A stretch of 17,259 nucleotides of DNA, from contig CBDVBZ010000078.1 of the NCBI GenBank assembly GCA_965372355.1, positions 1-17,259 of the forward strand. The letters are read 5' to 3'. Below the pieces are notes generated by a model that saw only the letters and a program-made list of their open reading frames with translations, ran no database searches and had not been told where the DNA came from. Numbering within the stretch: the first letter of the stretch is position 1; each line of letters starts with the position of its first letter. This DNA is from CBDVBZ01 sp965372355. GTDB taxonomy: Bacteria; Krumholzibacteriota; Krumholzibacteriia; WVZY01. This document shows, one piece after another, positions 13,999-17,259 of the stretch. The translations under genes and the position numbers were made by a program.

Positions 13999-15717
13999 CT
14001 ACTCGACCTCGACTGAGACGGGTGCGCCGTCCAGAATCATCCGGATCGACTCCGCCAGATCCTCTCTGATGAACTTGTACAGGACCCAACGGAACGCGGC
14101 CTCAGACGATCCTCCACTGAAGATTATTTCCAGGATGTCCTTTTTTTCCGGGAAGTGTAGGATCTCGACATCATCGTCGGCGGGAATCTCGGCGAGTTCC
14201 TTCGCCAGCTCGATCGCGCGATCGAGTCCACCGACCTCATCGATGAGACCGTTCTCGGCCGCCTGACGGCCGGTCCACACACGCCCCATGGCGAGTGTTT
14301 CGAGTTCGTCCATCGGGATGCCACGCTTCTCGGAGATACTCTCCAACCAGATGTTGAAGCCGTCCCAGTGGTTGTCCTCGACCCTTCCTCGCTGTTCCTC
14401 GTCGAAGTCATTGAATTCCGACCAAAGATGCGCGTTGGGGCCCTTCGATATACGATCGAATGTGATACCGACCTTGTTGTACATACCGGCAACATTGAAC
14501 TTGCCGGTGATCGACCCGATCGACCCGGTGACCGTCATGGCGTCGGCGAGGATCCGGTCGGCACGGTAGGATATTGCGTAGCCACCCGATGCCGCCACGT
14601 CGATCATCGAGGCCACCACCGGTTTTTTGCGGCTCAACACCTCAACCTCGTGAGAGATGAGATCGCTGGCGAGTCCCTCTCCGCCGCCGCTCTCGACGCG
14701 AAAAACGACGGCGTCGATGTCGTCATCCTCACCCACACGGCGCAGCTCCTTGGCCACCGTCTCATGCCCCATGATCATTCCCATCATCGGATCGGTTTTG
14801 CTCTTGCGTCCGCCGATCATGCCGTACGCGTGGACCACGGCAATCTTCTTTTTGCCCTTTATCAGCGACTTTCTCTCGACCTCCGCGTACTTTGATTGAG
14901 ACACGGTCCGCAGTCTCTCGTCGTCCTTAAGCCTTAGGAGCGAGTCGACCTCATCCCAGTAGCGGATGCCGTCGATCAGACCGGCCTCCTTGGCCTGTGG
15001 GGCGGTGAACAAGGCGACCTCCATCAAGTCGGTAAGCTGCTCGACATCGAGCCCGCGTCCGTCTGCGATTGCCTGCATCTGCACATCCCACATATCGTCG
15101 ATCATCCATGTGTACATCTCCCGAGCCTCGGGGGACATGTCCTCTCGCAGTACAATCTCGGCTGCGCTCTTGTAGTCTGCGATACGATGGATATTCGGAT
15201 GGATGTCCAGCTTCTCGAGGAGGCCCTTGAAGTACATTCGCGTTCCGCCGAAACCTACGAATGACACGTCTCCGGTCAGCGGCATGAAAATCGAGTCGCA
15301 CGCGGAAGCGAGAAACAAAGCGCCGCGGTGCATGCCATCCGAGAACGCATAAACCGGCTTGCCTGCCTCGCGCACGTTCTTTATCGCCTCACGGATCTCC
15401 TCCACTGAGGCGCCACCCAGCGACAGGTGGCTGGAGACCTTGACGATCACGCCCTCGATACGATCGTCGATCGCCGCCTTCTCGAGATTGGTGAGGATTC
15501 GCTGCAGTGTCTCGGGTTCGTCACCGAAGATCTCCGCTATGATGTCGTCGGGTGGGTTGTACGGCAGTATGTTTCCGTAGAGATCGATGACAAGGTACGA
15601 GCCGTCCTTGATGTCGGGTTTCCCCCCGGACTGGATGGCCACCACACCAACCAGACAGAGCACGAGGAACACGATCGCAAAAAGCGAGGCGAAGAACATC
15701 TTGACGAAGTCTCTCAT
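13999..15717 (-). CDS. sppA: Signal peptide peptidase SppA, 67-kDa type
   Basis: This membrane-bound serine protease degrades signal peptides left in the inner membrane. The 572 residues fit the long two-domain form, in which N- and C-terminal halves are homologous. An N-terminal membrane helix covers residues about 8-28, with the protease domains outside. The catalytic Lys is Lys183 in A-D-Y-K-S-A-A-E (N-terminal domain). The nucleophile is Ser377 in V-A-A-S-G-G-Y-A-I-S (C-terminal domain), as in the Lys-Ser dyad of E. coli SppA. The loop normally reading S-P-G-G is R-V-E-S-G-G-G here. AGGAG lies 8 nt before the ATG at 15717. It is 55 nt downstream of serB on the same strand with no terminator between them, so cotranscription is likely. 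Confidence 0.93.
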   Translation of the reverse strand: MRDFVKMFFASLFAIVFLVLCLVGVVAIQSGGKPDIKDGSYLVIDLYGNILPYNPPDDIIAEIFGDEPETLQRILTNLEKAAIDDRIEGVIVKVSSHLSLGGASVEEIREAIKNVREAGKPVYAFSDGMHRGALFLASACDSIFMPLTGDVSFVGFGGTRMYFKGLLEKLDIHPNIHRIADYKSAAEIVLREDMSPEAREMYTWMIDDMWDVQMQAIADGRGLDVEQLTDLMEVALFTAPQAKEAGLIDGIRYWDEVDSLLRLKDDERLRTVSQSKYAEVERKSLIKGKKKIAVVHAYGMIGGRKSKTDPMMGMIMGHETVAKELRRVGEDDDIDAVVFRVESGGGEGLASDLISHEVEVLSRKKPVVASMIDVAASGGYAISYRADRILADAMTVTGSIGSITGKFNVAGMYNKVGITFDRISKGPNAHLWSEFNDFDEEQRGRVEDNHWDGFNIWLESISEKRGIPMDELETLAMGRVWTGRQAAENGLIDEVGGLDRAIELAKELAEIPADDDVEILHFPEKKDILEIIFSGGSSEAAFRWVLYKFIREDLAESIRMILDGAPVSVEVE

Positions 15718-15772
15718 GTGTTTATCTCCTTGATTTCATAGCCTGATACAGGACACATACGGAACACCATGC

Positions 15773-16978
15773 CTACGGGCTCTTTTGCCCAACTGTTGCC
15801 AACAAAATGTCATCCTCATTGATACCAAGGATATACAGAATGTTCATCAACCGCGTCCGTCCCAGGCTCATGCTCGCGCTGCGGCGCAACTCCTTGTGCG
15901 CGTTGTACGCAATGCCCAGCCCCGCCTGTCCCAGCATCAACCGGTCGTTCGCGCCATCGCCGATGGCCACCGTTTGATCGAGAAGAATCCCCATCTCCTT
16001 CGACACGCGGTTGAGCAGTTTTGCCTTCGTCGCATCGTCGATAATCTCCCCCTCGAGACGGCCCGTTAACGCGCCGTCTTTCGTTTCGAGCTTGTTGGCG
16101 AACGCAAAGTCAAGCCCCAGCTCCTGTTTTAGATGCTCGGCAAAGTACGTAAAGCCGCCACTGACGACGCCGAGTGTGTAGCCCAACCGCTTCAGCGTTG
16201 CGATCAGCTCGCGGGCCCCCACGGAAATGTCCATCGAATCCCGGACTTCCGCAAGCCGGTCGAGCGTCAAACCCTTCATGAGCGCCGTCCTTTGACGAAG
16301 AGAGTCCTCGAAATCGATATCGCCCCGCATCGTCTTTTCGGTCACGCGCGCGACTTCTTCATGAACGCCCGCGAGCCGCGCCATCTCGTCGATGACTTCC
16401 ATATCGATCAGCGTGCGGTCCATATCAAAGAACACCACACGTTTGCTCTTGCGATACGCTTCCATCTTCTGCAGCGCGAGATCGATATCCAGCTCATGGC
16501 TTCGCTGCATCACGCGCTTCTTGAGGCGCGACAGGTTCGCGCGTCGCGCGTCGATGACGAGCTCGATGCAATGTGCGGAGTTGTTCGACAGGTTGCTGAT
16601 CTTCTTAATATTTGCGTTCTCCTCGCCGAGGATTGCAGCCATCTCTGCAAGGGCGCTTGTGCCTCCAAAGAATGTCAGCACGAACAGGTTGAGATCCTGT
16701 TTCTTGGGAATCTCCCCCTTGGAGAGCGGCTGAAAGCTCAGCGTCATCTCCAGCCGGTGTGCCTCGAAGAGCAGATCTTTCAGCACGGTGTCGTGTGTGC
16801 GGCTCTCGCCGGTCAGCTCGAGCAGAAAAGAGAGGCCGAGGAAATTGTGGAGGGCGGCCTGGTCGATGTCGACAATCTCCACGCCGTGCTCGACGATCAC
16901 CCGGGTCAAAGATGCGGTAATCCCGGGACGGTCTCGCCCGGAAACGGTCACAACCACATAACCCTTTTCTTTAGACAT
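15773..16978 (-). CDS. serB: Phosphoserine phosphatase with two N-terminal ACT domains
   Basis: This cytosolic enzyme dephosphorylates O-phospho-L-serine, the last step of serine synthesis. The 401 residues contain two tandem ACT domains (about 6-85 and 97-170; the first begins V-V-T-V-S-G-R-D-R-P-G-I), followed by a HAD phosphatase domain. The HAD motifs are D185-M-D187-R-T-L (motif I, nucleophile Asp185), S273-G-G (motif II), Lys319 (motif III) and G-D341-G-A-N-D345 (motif IV). Motif I has Arg where classical SerB has Ser (DxDST), as in some HAD-IB relatives. The domain layout still matches the ACT-containing serine-regulated SerB of mycobacteria. AGAGG lies 4 nt before the ATG. A strong promoter lies about 50-80 nt upstream. 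Confidence 0.9.
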   Translation of the reverse strand: MSKEKGYVVVTVSGRDRPGITASLTRVIVEHGVEIVDIDQAALHNFLGLSFLLELTGESRTHDTVLKDLLFEAHRLEMTLSFQPLSKGEIPKKQDLNLFVLTFFGGTSALAEMAAILGEENANIKKISNLSNNSAHCIELVIDARRANLSRLKKRVMQRSHELDIDLALQKMEAYRKSKRVVFFDMDRTLIDMEVIDEMARLAGVHEEVARVTEKTMRGDIDFEDSLRQRTALMKGLTLDRLAEVRDSMDISVGARELIATLKRLGYTLGVVSGGFTYFAEHLKQELGLDFAFANKLETKDGALTGRLEGEIIDDATKAKLLNRVSKEMGILLDQTVAIGDGANDRLMLGQAGLGIAYNAHKELRRSASMSLGRTRLMNILYILGINEDDILLATVGQKSP

Positions 16979-17029
16979 GGTTCCTCTTCTGGATTGGTGC
17001 CCTGGGCCTCGAAACGATGGGGAGTGAGG

Positions 17030-17058
17030 ATATTATCGGGTTCCCGCCCGGATGTCAA
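17030..17058 (-). promoter_or_regulatory. Near-consensus sigma70 promoter of the serB-sppA operon
   Basis: On the reverse strand TTGACA (17058 to 17053, perfect) is followed after exactly 17 nt by TAATAT (17035 to 17030). The predicted start is near 17023, giving a 5' leader of about 45 nt before the serB ATG. This is the best promoter in the window and shows that the host uses an ordinary housekeeping sigma factor. Confidence 0.85.
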
Positions 17059-17088
17059 TTTCTCGAAGCAGGGTGCCAGGGGGGGGGT

Positions 17089-17124
17089 AAAACGAAGAGC
17101 CCCGGCGCGGCGGCCGGGGCTCTT
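17089..17124 (-). terminator. Rho-independent terminator of the sorting-domain gene
   Basis: A perfect 12-bp stem, AAGAGCCCCGGC (17095-17106) with GCCGGGGCTCTT (17113-17124), has a 6-nt loop. Read on the reverse strand it is followed by CG and TTTT (17092 to 17089). It lies 36 nt after the TAA of the reverse-strand gene to its right. The forward side has no T-tract. Confidence 0.88.
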
Positions 17125-17159
17125 GCTGGAGGGCGCGTTAAATGCGATTGATACGATCG

Positions 17160-17259
17160 TTATCGTATGATGACGAACTTCCCGATGAAGCGATCGAAGT
17201 TGTTGTCTTCGGTCTCGACGGAATACAGATAGACACCGCTTGTGACGTCCTGGCCGTTA
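17160..17259 (-). CDS. C-terminal end of a secreted protein with FlgD-like/T9SS-type sorting domain (partial)
   Basis: Reading the reverse strand from 17258, 32 codons run to a TAA at 17162-17160. The peptide contains S-G-V-Y-L-Y-S-V-E-T, a charged turn E-D-N-N-F-D-R and a final F-I-G-K-F-V-I-I-R. This is the pattern of the last strands of FlgD Ig-like or type A T9SS C-terminal sorting domains, where S-G-V-Y-x-Y is followed about 15 residues later by a K-x-x-x-x-R ending. Such domains sit at the end of large exported proteins in the FCB group. The 5' part lies outside the window, so the main function of the protein cannot be seen. Confidence 0.8.
   Translation of the reverse strand, partial: NGQDVTSGVYLYSVETEDNNFDRFIGKFVIIR

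Noticed and set aside
16133..17170. 345-residue forward open frame opposite serB
   Set aside because: It is antisense to SerB, crosses the serB promoter and a terminator, and has shadow-like composition.

Overview
The window is bacterial, moderately GC-rich chromosomal DNA with tightly packed genes, short intergenic gaps and no insertion sequence, prophage, CRISPR array or complete RNA gene that I could see. The gene types suggest a Gram-negative, didermic bacterium, possibly an uncultivated lineage of the FCB group (Zixibacteria-, Eisenbacteria- or KSB1-like). The clues are an outer-membrane beta-barrel ending in Phe, a C-terminal FlgD/T9SS-type sorting domain, a kinase fused to TolB-like and TPR domains, and a PPi-type phosphofructokinase. 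That taxonomic placement is inference from gene content and not from any marker gene.

Layout. The left edge (1-134) is the C-terminal end of a protein made of octapeptide repeats, closed by a strong intrinsic terminator (161-198). A promoter overlapping the right arm of that terminator starts a forward run of four membrane or envelope genes. These are a secreted HExxH metalloprotease / beta-propeller / beta-barrel protein (216-3329), a PrsW-type intramembrane protease (3355-4368), a DUF819 membrane protein (4434-5606) and a VIT1/CCC1-type metal transporter (5615-6334). Converging on them from the right is a two-gene reverse operon: a DUF4440/SnoaL-like exported protein (8147-7689) followed by a phosphofructokinase with pyrophosphate-type specificity residues (7675-6350). 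A 216-bp spacer then carries about three copies of a GC-rich palindromic repeat. Forward genes follow: dimethylarginine dimethylaminohydrolase (8367-9140), a Hanks-type Ser/Thr kinase with TolB-like and TPR domains (9215-12112), kynureninase (12125-13402) and a small ParB/SerK-like protein (13593-13994). On the reverse strand come SerB (16978-15773) and the 67-kDa-type protease SppA (15717-13999), driven by a near-consensus sigma70 promoter. The right edge holds the last 32 codons of a secreted protein with a sorting domain, plus its terminator.

How the genes relate. There is no single obvious pathway. The forward block looks like an envelope proteolysis and transport unit. The centre holds amino-acid catabolism enzymes (methylarginine, kynurenine) on either side of a signalling kinase. 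The right side joins serine biosynthesis and membrane protein quality control. The most unusual observations are two genes whose -10 hexamer lies only 6-7 nt before the start codon (predicted leaderless mRNAs), the three-domain outer-membrane protease, the octapeptide-repeat tail, and the intergenic palindromic repeats. I did not find convincing evidence of a wholly new defence or mobile system.
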